From an uncultured Pelagibacteraceae bacterium (GTDB lineage Bacteria; Pseudomonadota; Alphaproteobacteria; Pelagibacterales; Pelagibacteraceae), in NCBI GenBank assembly GCA_902580505.1, contig CACHLB010000002.1:62001-126000 (forward strand): DNA of 64,000 nt. The letters run 5' to 3'. How positions within the stretch are numbered: position 1 is the first letter of the stretch; each line of letters opens with the position of its first letter. Made by a program: the position numbers and the translations under genes. Under the pieces are notes generated by a model that worked only from the letters and a program-made list of their open reading frames with translations, had not been told where the DNA came from and made no database searches. Below, piece after piece: positions 53,678 to 62,664 of this stretch.

Positions 53678-54964
53678 ATGGAAGATTTTAAAGTAAAAGA
53701 TATATCCCAAGCGGAATTTGGAAGAAAAGAAATTTCACTGGCTGAAACTGAAATGCCAGGATTAATGGCTCTTAGAGAAGAATATAAGAGTAAAAAACCT
53801 TTAAATGGAGCTCGGATTGTTGGTTGTTTACACATGACAATACAAACAGCTGTCTTAATAGAAACTTTAGTTGAGTTAGGAGCCGAAGTAAGATGGTCCT
53901 CATGTAATATTTTTTCGACACAAGACCATGCAGCAGCAGCAATTGCAAAAGCTGGCATTCCTGTATTTGCTTGGAAAGGTGAAACAGAAGAAGAATATTG
54001 GTGGTGTGTAAAGCAAACTATTGAAGGAAAAGATGGCTGGAAACCAAATATGATACTTGATGATGGTGGCGATCTTACAGCATTGATGCACAAAGATTAT
54101 AAAGAATTATTAAATGATGTTAAAGGTTTATCAGAAGAGACAACTACAGGAGTTTTAGCATTAAAAAAAATGGAAAGTGAAGGCAACTTACTTGTCCCAG
54201 CAATAAATGTTAATGACTCAGTAACAAAATCTAAGTTCGACAATTTATATGGTTGCAGAGAAAGTTTAGTTGATGGAATTAAAAGAGCTACTGACGTCAT
54301 GATGTCAGGTAAGGTAGCTATTGTAGCTGGATTTGGAGATGTTGGAAAGGGAAGCGCTGCTTCTCTTCGTCAAAGCGGTGCAAGAGTTATGGTTACAGAA
54401 ACCGACCCAATTTGTGCTCTCCAAGCTGCAATGGAAGGTTATGAAGTAGTTTTAATGGATGAGATGATAAAAGAAGCCGACATTGTTGTTACGGCAACAG
54501 GAAATAAAGATATTGTGACAGCTGACCATATGAGAGAAATGAAAGATAGAGCAATTCTATGCAATATTGGTCACTTTGATAATGAGATCCAAGTAGATGC
54601 TCTTAAAAATTATAAATGGGATGAAATAAAACCACAAGTTCACGAAATTACATTGCCGGATGGAAAAAGAATTATTTTATTAGCAGAAGGTAGATTGGTT
54701 AATCTTGGATGTGCAACAGGACACCCAAGTTTTGTAATGAGTGCCTCTTTTACAAATCAAGTAACAGCTCAGATAGAATTATGGAATAACTCAGATAAAT
54801 ATGAGAAAAAAGTATATGTTTTACCTAAACATTTAGATGAGAAAGTAGCCAGACTTCATTTAGAAAAAGTTGGAGCTAAATTAACCAAATTATCAGATGA
54901 TCAAGCTAAATATATAAGTGTAACACCAGAAGGACCTTATAAACCAGATGCCTATCGCTACTAA
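53678..54964 (+). CDS. ahcY: S-adenosylhomocysteine hydrolase
   Basis: 428 residues. [50 protein letters not shown], the NAD loop [12 protein letters not shown] and the C-terminal [14 protein letters not shown]...YKPDAYRY block are present. It splits SAH to adenosine and homocysteine, relieving product inhibition of methyltransferases. The 44-base leader has no recognisable SAH riboswitch. Overlaps tsaE by 17 bases. Confidence 0.97.
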   Translation: MEDFKVKDISQAEFGRKEISLAETEMPGLMALREEYKSKKPLNGARIVGCLHMTIQTAVLIETLVELGAEVRWSSCNIFSTQDHAAAAIAKAGIPVFAWKGETEEEYWWCVKQTIEGKDGWKPNMILDDGGDLTALMHKDYKELLNDVKGLSEETTTGVLALKKMESEGNLLVPAINVNDSVTKSKFDNLYGCRESLVDGIKRATDVMMSGKVAIVAGFGDVGKGSAASLRQSGARVMVTETDPICALQAAMEGYEVVLMDEMIKEADIVVTATGNKDIVTADHMREMKDRAILCNIGHFDNEIQVDALKNYKWDEIKPQVHEITLPDGKRIILLAEGRLVNLGCATGHPSFVMSASFTNQVTAQIELWNNSDKYEKKVYVLPKHLDEKVARLHLEKVGAKLTKLSDDQAKYISVTPEGPYKPDAYRY

Positions 54965-55430
54965 AAGTAGCAAAATAGATATTTCAAAAGAAATTATCAC
55001 ACAAAAAATTGCTGAAAAAATTGCAAGTAAAGTTAGCAAAAATACAACTCTGCTTTTTTATGGAAACATCGGAGTTGGTAAGACTACATTTATTAGGTAT
55101 CTAATTAATTATCTTCAAACAAAAAATGGTTTAGAAAAAATAGAAATACCTAGTCCAACTTTTAATATTATAAATGAATATGAGATTAATTCTTTGATTG
55201 TTAGACATTTTGATCTTTACAGAATTAAAGATAAAAAAGAATTAAATAACTTAGGAATTAATGAAAACCCAGAAGATTATGCTAGACTAATTGAATGGCC
55301 CGAAATCTTAGGTAAAAATATTGAAAGTACTTTTACATTAAAGTTTGAATATGATGAAAAGCTTGAAAATAGGTACTTAATTATATCTAATAATATTAAT
55401 TTTGATTTTAATGAATTTGAAAAAATTTAA
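54948..55430 (+). CDS. tsaE: tRNA threonylcarbamoyladenosine ATPase TsaE
   Basis: 160 residues. Walker [34 protein letters not shown] and IEWPEIL are the TsaE signature. It is needed with TsaB/TsaD for t6A37 modification of tRNAs. Overlaps ahcY upstream and amgK downstream. tsaE-amgK-murU is a recurrent alphaproteobacterial order. Confidence 0.94.
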   Translation: MPIATKSSKIDISKEIITQKIAEKIASKVSKNTTLLFYGNIGVGKTTFIRYLINYLQTKNGLEKIEIPSPTFNIINEYEINSLIVRHFDLYRIKDKKELNNLGINENPEDYARLIEWPEILGKNIESTFTLKFEYDEKLENRYLIISNNINFDFNEFEKI

Positions 55431-56343
55431 AAAACTATCAGGAGATGCATCTTTTAGACAATTTTATAGAACAAATAATTCAGTATTAGTTTATAGCAAA
55501 ATTCAAAAGCGATCAAACCTGTTAAATTATGATGCAGTTAACAAAATATTGATTAAAAATAAAATATTAGCACCAGGTTTAATTAGTCAAAATTATAAGA
55601 AAAATTTTATAGAAATTGAGGATTTTGGCAATAAAAACATGTTGGATAAAATTAAATCCTCAAAAACTAAATTAAATGAATACAAAAAAATACTAAAAAT
55701 TTTATATCAAATTCAAAAAATTAAAAATTTTAAAACTCAAAATTTTCTTAGAAAAAAATTTAATTTATCAAACTATTCAAAAGCTAAAATACTTAAAGAG
55801 TCATACCTTTTTTTGGATTGGTACTTATCAGCAAATAGATTAATTATTCAAAAAGGACATTTAAAAAAAAATCTCAAAAAAATAATAGATAATTTGTATT
55901 TAAATTTAAAAATCAAACACAAAGTGTTTGTACATAGAGATTTTCACGTCTCAAACATGATGTTTTATAAAAATAAAATCGCTTTAATAGATAGTCAAGA
56001 TGCTGTCCTAGGCAGTCCAGCATATGATTTGGCCTCACTTATAGATGATGTTAGAATTAAAACTTCAAATAGTTTTAAGTCAAATATTTTAAAAGTATTT
56101 CTTAGTAAATTTAAGTATAAAAATGAGTCTCAATTTATTAATGATTTTGAAATTTTATCTGTTTTAAGAAATCTAAAAATAATTGGTATATTCACAAGAC
56201 TTGCAAAAAGAGATAAAAAAAGAAAATATCTAAAATTAATACCTTATGCGTGGAAATTAATCGATAATCGTATTAACAAAAATCCAATTTTTCATGATTT
56301 AAAAAATTTTCTACAAAAAAACCCAAGAATAAAAAAAATATGA
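55411..56343 (+). CDS. amgK: AmgK-type MurNAc/GlcNAc kinase (aminoglycoside phosphotransferase fold)
   Basis: 310 residues from the ATG at 55411 (an upstream TTG at 55402 is less likely). SGDASFRQFYR at the N-terminus, the catalytic loop VHRDFHVSNMMF and LIDSQDAVLGSPAYDLASLIDD mark the APH-like kinase. Family knowledge: AmgK phosphorylates MurNAc at C1, and MurU then makes UDP-MurNAc, bypassing de novo synthesis. It overlaps murU by 4 bases and tsaE by 20. Confidence 0.87.
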   Translation: MNLKKFKKLSGDASFRQFYRTNNSVLVYSKIQKRSNLLNYDAVNKILIKNKILAPGLISQNYKKNFIEIEDFGNKNMLDKIKSSKTKLNEYKKILKILYQIQKIKNFKTQNFLRKKFNLSNYSKAKILKESYLFLDWYLSANRLIIQKGHLKKNLKKIIDNLYLNLKIKHKVFVHRDFHVSNMMFYKNKIALIDSQDAVLGSPAYDLASLIDDVRIKTSNSFKSNILKVFLSKFKYKNESQFINDFEILSVLRNLKIIGIFTRLAKRDKKRKYLKLIPYAWKLIDNRINKNPIFHDLKNFLQKNPRIKKI

Positions 56344-57032
56344 AAATTAAAACAGCAATAATTTTATGTGCAGGATTTGGAAAAAGATTAATGCCATTAA
56401 CTGAAAAAACACCAAAACCACTCTTAAAAATTAATGAGATTAGCTTATTAGAAAATACTATAAACTTGATAAAAGTATTAGAAATAAAATCTTTAAAAAT
56501 TAATACTTTCTATTTAAGTGATAAAATAAAAGATTTTATTTTTTCAAATAATTTTGGTTTAGAAATTCAAATTATAGAAGATGGTAAAGAAATATTAGAT
56601 ACAGGGGGCGGTCTTTTAAATGTAGTAAATAATTCAGTTGAAACAGATTTTATAGTTTTTAATCCTGATACAATTTGGAACGCTGAATATGCAAATGAAA
56701 TTAAGCAGATGGAAAATATATATTTTAAAAATAACTTAAAAAATATTTTAATGGTTGTAAAAAAAGATTTAAGTTTTGATAAAAGATTTAAAGGCGATTT
56801 TTCCCTAGTTGGCAATAATTTAAATAAAAATAATGATAAAAATTATATTTATACGGGATGTCAAATTATAAATAAAAATATATTTAAAAAATTATCGAAA
56901 AAAATATTCTCGATGAATGAGATTTGGGAAAACAACATTGAAGAGGAATATTTGCATGGTTTCGAAAGTAATATTGAATTTCTACATTTGACAGATAAAG
57001 AGATTTACGAAAAACTTTTGCAAAAAGGTTAG
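56340..57032 (+). CDS. murU: MurNAc-1-phosphate uridylyltransferase MurU
   Basis: 230 residues, nucleotidyltransferase fold: LCAGFGKRLMPLTEKTPKPLLKI signature (cited in part), DTGGGLLNV and FNPDTIWN metal-site region. The tight coupling to amgK favours MurU over other sugar nucleotidyltransferases. The 3' end overlaps the convergent gpmA by 4 bases. In many relatives addB/addA follow here; they are absent. Confidence 0.85.
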   Translation: MKIKTAIILCAGFGKRLMPLTEKTPKPLLKINEISLLENTINLIKVLEIKSLKINTFYLSDKIKDFIFSNNFGLEIQIIEDGKEILDTGGGLLNVVNNSVETDFIVFNPDTIWNAEYANEIKQMENIYFKNNLKNILMVVKKDLSFDKRFKGDFSLVGNNLNKNNDKNYIYTGCQIINKNIFKKLSKKIFSMNEIWENNIEEEYLHGFESNIEFLHLTDKEIYEKLLQKG

Positions 57033-57739
57033 AATTTAATTAAATCCCTAGATCTATTTTGATCGAGGTATTTAGCTTCTTTTAAATTTTTTTTTTCAAA
57101 TTTCAAAAGTAGAGGATTTCCGGTTGGTATTTCGAGTTTGGAAATTTCATTGTCATGAATTTTAAATAAATATTTTAAAAGTGATCTAATAGAATTACCA
57201 TGAGCAGATATAATTATGTTATCGTGTAAATTTTTCTCTATATTTTCAATAAAATAGGGCACAACTCTATCATAAGTATCTTTTAGGGACTCTGTATCTG
57301 GAATTAAGTTACGAGGTATATCATTATAAACACTTATATTTTTTGGATGATATGGACTATTTGTATTCAATGGTTTTGGGGGATTATCCCAAGACCTTCT
57401 GAATTTGTGAACTTCTTCTTCTCCTAATTTTTTTTTCATTTCATCTTTATTTAATCCTGTAAGTGAACCGTAGTGCCTTTCATTTAATTGCCAGGCCTTA
57501 ATTATATTATTTGGTTTTACTCTGATTGTATTTAAAATGAGCTTCAAGGTATCAATCGATCTTAGTTGATATGAAGTATAAAAATGTTTTATTTCTAAAT
57601 CTAATTTTTTTATAAACTCTCCAGCTTTACAGGCTTCTAATTTACCTTGTGGTGCGAGCTCAACGTCGACCCATCCTGTAAATTTATTTTCTAAATTCCA
57701 TTCGCTTTGACCATGTCTAACAAGTATTAAGTGACTCAT
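57029..57739 (-). CDS. gpmA: 2,3-bisphosphoglycerate-dependent phosphoglycerate mutase
   Basis: 236 residues. LVRHGQSEWNLENKFTGWVD holds the phospho-His; YQLRSIDT, NERHYGSLTGL and ISAHGNSIRSL complete the active site. Interconverts 3- and 2-phosphoglycerate. The usual Thr-Ser-x-Leu-x-Arg-Ala pattern reads TSYQLRSID here. Confidence 0.95.
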   Translation of the reverse strand: MSHLILVRHGQSEWNLENKFTGWVDVELAPQGKLEACKAGEFIKKLDLEIKHFYTSYQLRSIDTLKLILNTIRVKPNNIIKAWQLNERHYGSLTGLNKDEMKKKLGEEEVHKFRRSWDNPPKPLNTNSPYHPKNISVYNDIPRNLIPDTESLKDTYDRVVPYFIENIEKNLHDNIIISAHGNSIRSLLKYLFKIHDNEISKLEIPTGNPLLLKFEKKNLKEAKYLDQNRSRDLIKF

Positions 57740-57765
57740 TTGTGAAAATTTAATATAGATTAACT

Positions 57766-58137
57766 ATGAATTACTTAAAGCAGTTTTTTTATCTGTCTAA
57801 CGTAGTTTTATTTATTTTTTACTTATATCCCGGTAGTATTTTTGGATGTTTTATTTATAGTGATTGTAAAATTCAACCACAATTAACAAGAGATTTTTTA
57901 GTATCTTCAAATCACGTTTATGTTTTCTTTATTATATCAATTTTAGGATTAATTGCTTTTAAATATAAATTAAAAAATATATTTATTTATCTTATTTGTA
58001 TTTCTATTGTTTTAGAAATCCTGCACTTAATTATTCCAGAAAGAGGATTTGAATTAGTTGATTTGTTTGGTAATATAATAGGTGTATTTATATCATTTTT
58101 GGTTTTTAAAATAATTTATAAAGGTAAATTGCAATGA
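57766..58137 (+). CDS. VanZ-like small membrane protein
   Basis: 123 residues, about four hydrophobic segments. NHVYVFFIISILGLIAF and EILHLIIPERGFELVDLFGNIIG resemble the VanZ-like family (acidic/His residues in helix 3-4). Function unknown; do not infer glycopeptide resistance. Overlaps the zeta-subunit gene by 4 bases. Confidence 0.7.
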   Translation: MNYLKQFFYLSNVVLFIFYLYPGSIFGCFIYSDCKIQPQLTRDFLVSSNHVYVFFIISILGLIAFKYKLKNIFIYLICISIVLEILHLIIPERGFELVDLFGNIIGVFISFLVFKIIYKGKLQ

Positions 58138-58442
58138 GTTCATTCGATGAAAGAAAAAAAGGTTTTGAAAAAAAATTTGCTCATGATGAGGAAAAACAAT
58201 TTAAAATTAATGCAAGAAAAAATAAATATTTAGGAGAGTGGGCCTCACAAATTCTTGGATATGATGAGGAAAAAAAAAATCAATATATTCAAGATGTAAT
58301 TAAGGCAGATTTTGCTGAGGCAGGTGATGAAGATGTGTATAGAAAGCTTTATGGAGATTTAAAAGACAAAAATATATCAGAAGACCAAATCAGAAAAAAA
58401 ATGCAAGAATGTAATGAAAAAGCAACTACTGAAGTTAGTTAG
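58134..58442 (+). CDS. F1-ATPase inhibitor zeta subunit (DUF1476)
   Basis: 102 residues: FDERKKGFEKKFAHDEEKQFK at the N-terminus (cited in part), GEWASQILG, and DVIKADFAEAGDEDVYRKL, the DUF1476 signature. Family knowledge: alphaproteobacterial zeta inserts its N-terminus into F1 and blocks ATP hydrolysis while allowing synthesis. It is about 33 kb from the atpHAGDC operon. Coupled with the VanZ-like gene before it and overlapping the nuclease gene by 29 bases. Confidence 0.9.
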   Translation: MSSFDERKKGFEKKFAHDEEKQFKINARKNKYLGEWASQILGYDEEKKNQYIQDVIKADFAEAGDEDVYRKLYGDLKDKNISEDQIRKKMQECNEKATTEVS

Positions 58443-58926
58443 TTTTCTATTTTTATTTACATTTGTAGCAACAAATTACTTACTATCAGAAACAATCCTA
58501 ATTTCTGATAACATTAAAATAATTGATGGTGATACAATTTTATTAGACAATAAAAAAATTCGTTTTTCAGGAATAGATGCTCCAGAAACTAAATTTAAAG
58601 GAAAGCAACAGTTTTGTTTAAAAAATAAAAAAAAAATTAAATGTGGAAAAATTTCGAAAAATTCTCTTACAGAAAAAATTATAAATAAAAAATTAAAGTG
58701 TTTAATTGAGCCCCAAAAAGACTATTTTGGTAGGTATTTAGGTGAGTGTTTTATCAATAATGAGAGTGTTTCAGCTTACATGGTAAGAAATGGATTAGCC
58801 TTTGACTACCCAAAATATTCTAAAAAAAAATATTCTAAAGACCAAATTTATGCAAAAAACAATAAGTTAGGTTTATGGAGTATGGAATTTGATTATCCAT
58901 GGATATGGAGAAAAAATAATAGATAA
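58414..58926 (+). CDS. Secreted thermonuclease-family (SNase-like) protein
   Basis: 170 residues with an N-terminal hydrophobic signal segment (about 8-24). DGDTILLDNKKIRFSGIDAPE carries the Arg/Glu active-site pair (cited in part), and PQKDYFGRYLGECF the second catalytic Arg. SYMV-type C-terminal part follows the family. Probably a periplasmic or membrane-anchored nuclease. It may scavenge nucleic acid phosphate, which is inference. The start overlaps the zeta gene by 29 bases; the ATG at 58414 gives a convincing signal peptide. Confidence 0.85.
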   Translation: MKKQLLKLVSFLFLFTFVATNYLLSETILISDNIKIIDGDTILLDNKKIRFSGIDAPETKFKGKQQFCLKNKKKIKCGKISKNSLTEKIINKKLKCLIEPQKDYFGRYLGECFINNESVSAYMVRNGLAFDYPKYSKKKYSKDQIYAKNNKLGLWSMEFDYPWIWRKNNR

Positions 58927-58939
58927 TTTATATTAAACT

Positions 58940-59539
58940 GTGATTCTTTTTAGAAAGTATTTTTTAGTTTTTGGTCTATTATTTTCAACTGCTTGTACAT
59001 CGATACCTCAAAATACATCAGATGGCTGTTCAATATTTTCTGAAAGATATCTTTGGTATAAACACGCAAAAAAAACTGAAAAAAAGTGGGGGACACCAAT
59101 CAACTTACAATTAGCTATAATAAAAATGGAATCTGATTTTGACAGGCTTGCTAAGCCTGCCCGTCAAAAATTATTTAAAGTTATACCTTATAAAAGACCT
59201 TCTAGTTCATTTGGATACTCACAAGCTATTAAAGGTACTTGGAAACAATATAAAAATGAGACTGGAAATAAATATGCTTTAAGAACTAGATTTAAAGATA
59301 GTGTTGATTTTATTGGCTGGTATACAAATAAAACAGAAAAAATTTTAAAAGTTTCAAAAAAAGATGCTTTCAGACAATATATTGCTTATCATGAAGGCTG
59401 GGGAAATTATAAAAATTATAAAAGTAATCAGAAAGTTATAGTATTGGCAAAAAAAGTAGAGGGATATTCAAATAAATTCAAGAAACAGCTTAATATATGT
59501 AGTAAGTCTTTAACTACTAGAAAATATATTATTTTTTAA
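58940..59539 (+). CDS. Lytic-transglycosylase-like lipoprotein
   Basis: 199 residues starting at GTG (58940), no better start in frame. An N-terminal lipoprotein-type segment ends LLFSTAC (Cys19 region). IIKMESDF contains the SLT catalytic Glu, and SSSFGYSQAIKGTWKQY matches the family's glycine-rich motif; YHEGWGNY is near the end. Likely cleaves glycan strands in the periplasm. Its 3' end overlaps the convergent RND permease by 11 bases. Confidence 0.78.
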   Translation: MILFRKYFLVFGLLFSTACTSIPQNTSDGCSIFSERYLWYKHAKKTEKKWGTPINLQLAIIKMESDFDRLAKPARQKLFKVIPYKRPSSSFGYSQAIKGTWKQYKNETGNKYALRTRFKDSVDFIGWYTNKTEKILKVSKKDAFRQYIAYHEGWGNYKNYKSNQKVIVLAKKVEGYSNKFKKQLNICSKSLTTRKYIIF

Positions 59540-62500
59540 TCAATTGCTTTTCTAGCTCAAGATCTACTGCATCTATTCTCTTGGTATTTTTTGCTAGTGT
59601 TAAATACATAGTTGGTGTTACATATAACGTAAAGAATGTAGAAATAATCATACCACCAAAGATTGTTGATCCAACTGCTAATCTAGATGCCTCACCTGCA
59701 CCTGGACCTATGTTACCTACTATAAGAGGTAACATTGCAATCATAGTGCTCAATGATGTCATTATGATTGGTCTTATTCTTAATTTACAAGCTTCCATCA
59801 ATGCTTCCTCAATTTTTGCACCAGTTGTTCGAATTTGATTAGTATAGTCAACGATAAGAATACTATTTTTTGTGGATATACCGATTAATATAATCAAGGC
59901 AATTTGTGAAAATATATTTATCGAACTATTTAGAAATAAAATAAATACAAGACCTCCAAAAACTGCAAGAGGAACAGTCAATATAATAATAAAAGGATGG
60001 ACAAACGAATTAAAAGTAGCAGCCATTACTAAATATGCAGTTATTAAAGCTAAAGCGAAAATAAGAAATATTTCGTTACTAGTCTCTTTTAGTTCTTCGG
60101 ACTTACCTTTCCAAGTTATTTGATTTTGAGGAGCAACTCTCAACATTACGTCTTCTAAATATTTTATAGCTTCAGACAAGGTATATTCTTCAGATAAAGC
60201 TGCTGATATAGTTACTGCTCTTTGTCTATTATATCTAGGTAATGATTCAGCAGTTCCTTTCTCTTCAAATTCTACCAAACTTGCAACAGACACTAATTTT
60301 CCTGTAGTTTCAGATCTTACAAAAATCTTTGATAAGCCATCTTTATCTCTTCTATCTGCTAAATACTGCTGAAGAATAATGGGGTATTCTCTTCCCTCTT
60401 TATTGTATGTTGTAACCCTCTTTCCACCGTATAAGGTTTCGAGAGTTCTGCCTATATTTTCTATTGAAACTCCTAAATCATTTGCTCGATTTTTATTTGT
60501 AATTAATTTTACTTCAGGTTTATTTTTTGTGTAATCACTTTCAATTCTAAACATATTTCTATTTCTTCTTAGCTCTCTTAAAACTTGGCTTTGGATTTGT
60601 TCTAACTCTTCATAACTTGTCCCATAAATCACCATTTGAACTGGTTTATTATAGCTAGAAACTCTTATAGATTGAGGTGATATAGGAAACGCAAACGTTT
60701 CTGGCACACTAACAACTTGTCCAATAGCTTCTCTTAAAACAACTTGTGTACTCTTTTCTCTATTTTTCCATTCATCTAAAAGTGCAATTATAATAAAAGT
60801 ATTATATGAAGTTGCGGACCTCCCAAAACCAGGTACTCTCATAATTAATCTTTGGTAAGGACTGTCTTCTGCTTGTAACAACTTTAATATTCTTCCCTCA
60901 ATTATTTGGGCCTTTTCTTGTGTGTACTCGAATGAGCTACCTTCATCTGTAGAACCAATTATTAAATAAGCGCCTCTATCTTCTAATGGTATCAATTCTT
61001 TTTTAGTAAAGTTAAATAAATAAACTGAAGCTGCAATTAATAGAATTATAAATATCGAAATTGTCTTCTGTTTATTAATCCAAAATTTTAAGGTGTCGGT
61101 ATAAAATTCTGTAAAAGATTTAAATCCATTATTGAATTTTTTTACAAAAAAATTAATTTTTTCTTTTTTATTTAAAAACTTACTTCCTAACATTGGTGAA
61201 AGGGTTAAAGCCACAAACGAGGAAACAACAATTGAGAAAGATAGTGCTATTGCAGTTTCCTTAAACAAGGTACCAGCTATACCCTCAATAAAAATTAAAG
61301 GTAAAAAAACTGCAACTAAGATTAACGTTGTAGCTATTATTGCAAATGTTATTTGTCTTGAGCCTTTATAAGCAGCTACAAGAGGCGTTTCTCCTTTTTC
61401 AATTCTTGTATAAATTGCATCTGTCATTATTACAGAATCATCAGTTATTATTCCAATTGCTAAAATAAAACTTAGGAGAACAAATATATTTATAGAAAGA
61501 TCAAATATATATAAACCTAAAAACGAACCAATTAAACTTACTGGCAAAGCTACAGCTGGTACAATTACAGCTTTTAGGTTTCCTAAAAACAAGTAGATTA
61601 TTACCACGACCAAAATAAAAGCAATAATTAAACTTTTATAAACTTCCTGTATTGCAGTTCCTACGTAAGTTGCTCTATTAAATGCTATTTCTAACTTTAA
61701 ACCATCTGGTAAAGATTGATTTAAAACGTTAATTTTCTCTTTAATTTGATTTGAAAGTTCGACGGTTGATGCTCCACTTTTTGCGTATATTCCAATCCCA
61801 ACTGTTTTTAAATTAGCTGCATTTTTTCTTTGAGCTTTAAATAAAGTTTTCTCAGAAACTGGACCAAGTTCAACATTTGCAATATCAGAAAGGGTTGTGA
61901 CTTTATCTTTGTTTTTCTTAAGAGGAAGCTGCTTGATTGTTTCAATGTTAGAGTAAGACTTATCAATATTAAGAGTTAAATCTTTGTTACTAGCTTCCAA
62001 AGTTCCAGCGGGGATGTTTATATTTTCATTTCTTAATGCTCTCTCGACTTCCTGAATAGTAAGATTATTGGCTGCTAATTTGATAGGATCTACCCAAACT
62101 CTTACACTTAGCTCTCTTAATCCACCGACTAAAATTCTACCAACATTTGGTACACTCGAAAAGGCATCTATAAGATATCTTTCTGCATAATCACCCAAAT
62201 CTAAATCATTCCAAGTTGGTGATGATAGCGCAACCCACATTGTAGTTGTAAAACCTGCAGCTTGTTTCAAAATTTGAGGTGGGTTTGCTTGGTCTGGCAA
62301 ATTGTCCGCAACTCTTGATACTCTTTCTCTTATGTCATTTGCTGCATCATCTAAATCTATATCTGTATTAAAATAAATATTTATTCTACTTCTTCCATTA
62401 AGCGAACTAGAATCAATGTTCTTAATTCCTTCCGCTCCTCCTATAACATCTTCTATTTTTTGTGTTATCTCTTCATCAACGATTTCAGCTGAAGCAGATT

Positions 62501-62657
62501 TATAATCAGTTTGTACCTGTACCACTGGAGGCTGAATGCCATCTGGCAATTCCCTAACAGGTAATTCCCAAAATACAAAAATTCCAAAAATAATTAGTAT
62601 CATTGACATTACCCATGCAACGACAGGTCTTTTAATACTAACTTCAGTTATATACAT
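59529..62657 (-). CDS. RND efflux permease (HAE1-type)
   Basis: 1042 residues, full length, inner-membrane trimer drawing drugs or lipids from the periplasm. N-terminal helix PVVAWVMSMILIIFG, two large periplasmic loops, the proton-relay pair in AIGIITDDSVIMTDAI (Asp-Asp) and the conserved Lys in GISTKNSILIVDYTNQ are present. Driven by the proton gradient. Seven bases after the adaptor gene. No TolC-like gene in the window. Confidence 0.93.
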   Translation of the reverse strand: MYITEVSIKRPVVAWVMSMILIIFGIFVFWELPVRELPDGIQPPVVQVQTDYKSASAEIVDEEITQKIEDVIGGAEGIKNIDSSSLNGRSRINIYFNTDIDLDDAANDIRERVSRVADNLPDQANPPQILKQAAGFTTTMWVALSSPTWNDLDLGDYAERYLIDAFSSVPNVGRILVGGLRELSVRVWVDPIKLAANNLTIQEVERALRNENINIPAGTLEASNKDLTLNIDKSYSNIETIKQLPLKKNKDKVTTLSDIANVELGPVSEKTLFKAQRKNAANLKTVGIGIYAKSGASTVELSNQIKEKINVLNQSLPDGLKLEIAFNRATYVGTAIQEVYKSLIIAFILVVVIIYLFLGNLKAVIVPAVALPVSLIGSFLGLYIFDLSINIFVLLSFILAIGIITDDSVIMTDAIYTRIEKGETPLVAAYKGSRQITFAIIATTLILVAVFLPLIFIEGIAGTLFKETAIALSFSIVVSSFVALTLSPMLGSKFLNKKEKINFFVKKFNNGFKSFTEFYTDTLKFWINKQKTISIFIILLIAASVYLFNFTKKELIPLEDRGAYLIIGSTDEGSSFEYTQEKAQIIEGRILKLLQAEDSPYQRLIMRVPGFGRSATSYNTFIIIALLDEWKNREKSTQVVLREAIGQVVSVPETFAFPISPQSIRVSSYNKPVQMVIYGTSYEELEQIQSQVLRELRRNRNMFRIESDYTKNKPEVKLITNKNRANDLGVSIENIGRTLETLYGGKRVTTYNKEGREYPIILQQYLADRRDKDGLSKIFVRSETTGKLVSVASLVEFEEKGTAESLPRYNRQRAVTISAALSEEYTLSEAIKYLEDVMLRVAPQNQITWKGKSEELKETSNEIFLIFALALITAYLVMAATFNSFVHPFIIILTVPLAVFGGLVFILFLNSSINIFSQIALIILIGISTKNSILIVDYTNQIRTTGAKIEEALMEACKLRIRPIIMTSLSTMIAMLPLIVGNIGPGAGEASRLAVGSTIFGGMIISTFFTLYVTPTMYLTLAKNTKRIDAVDLELEKQLIKK

Positions 62658-62664
62658 GTATTAA

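Noticed and set aside
57766..58137. VanZ-like protein as an antibiotic-resistance gene.
   Set aside because: The VanZ-like family is broad and mostly uncharacterised; no van cluster is present.
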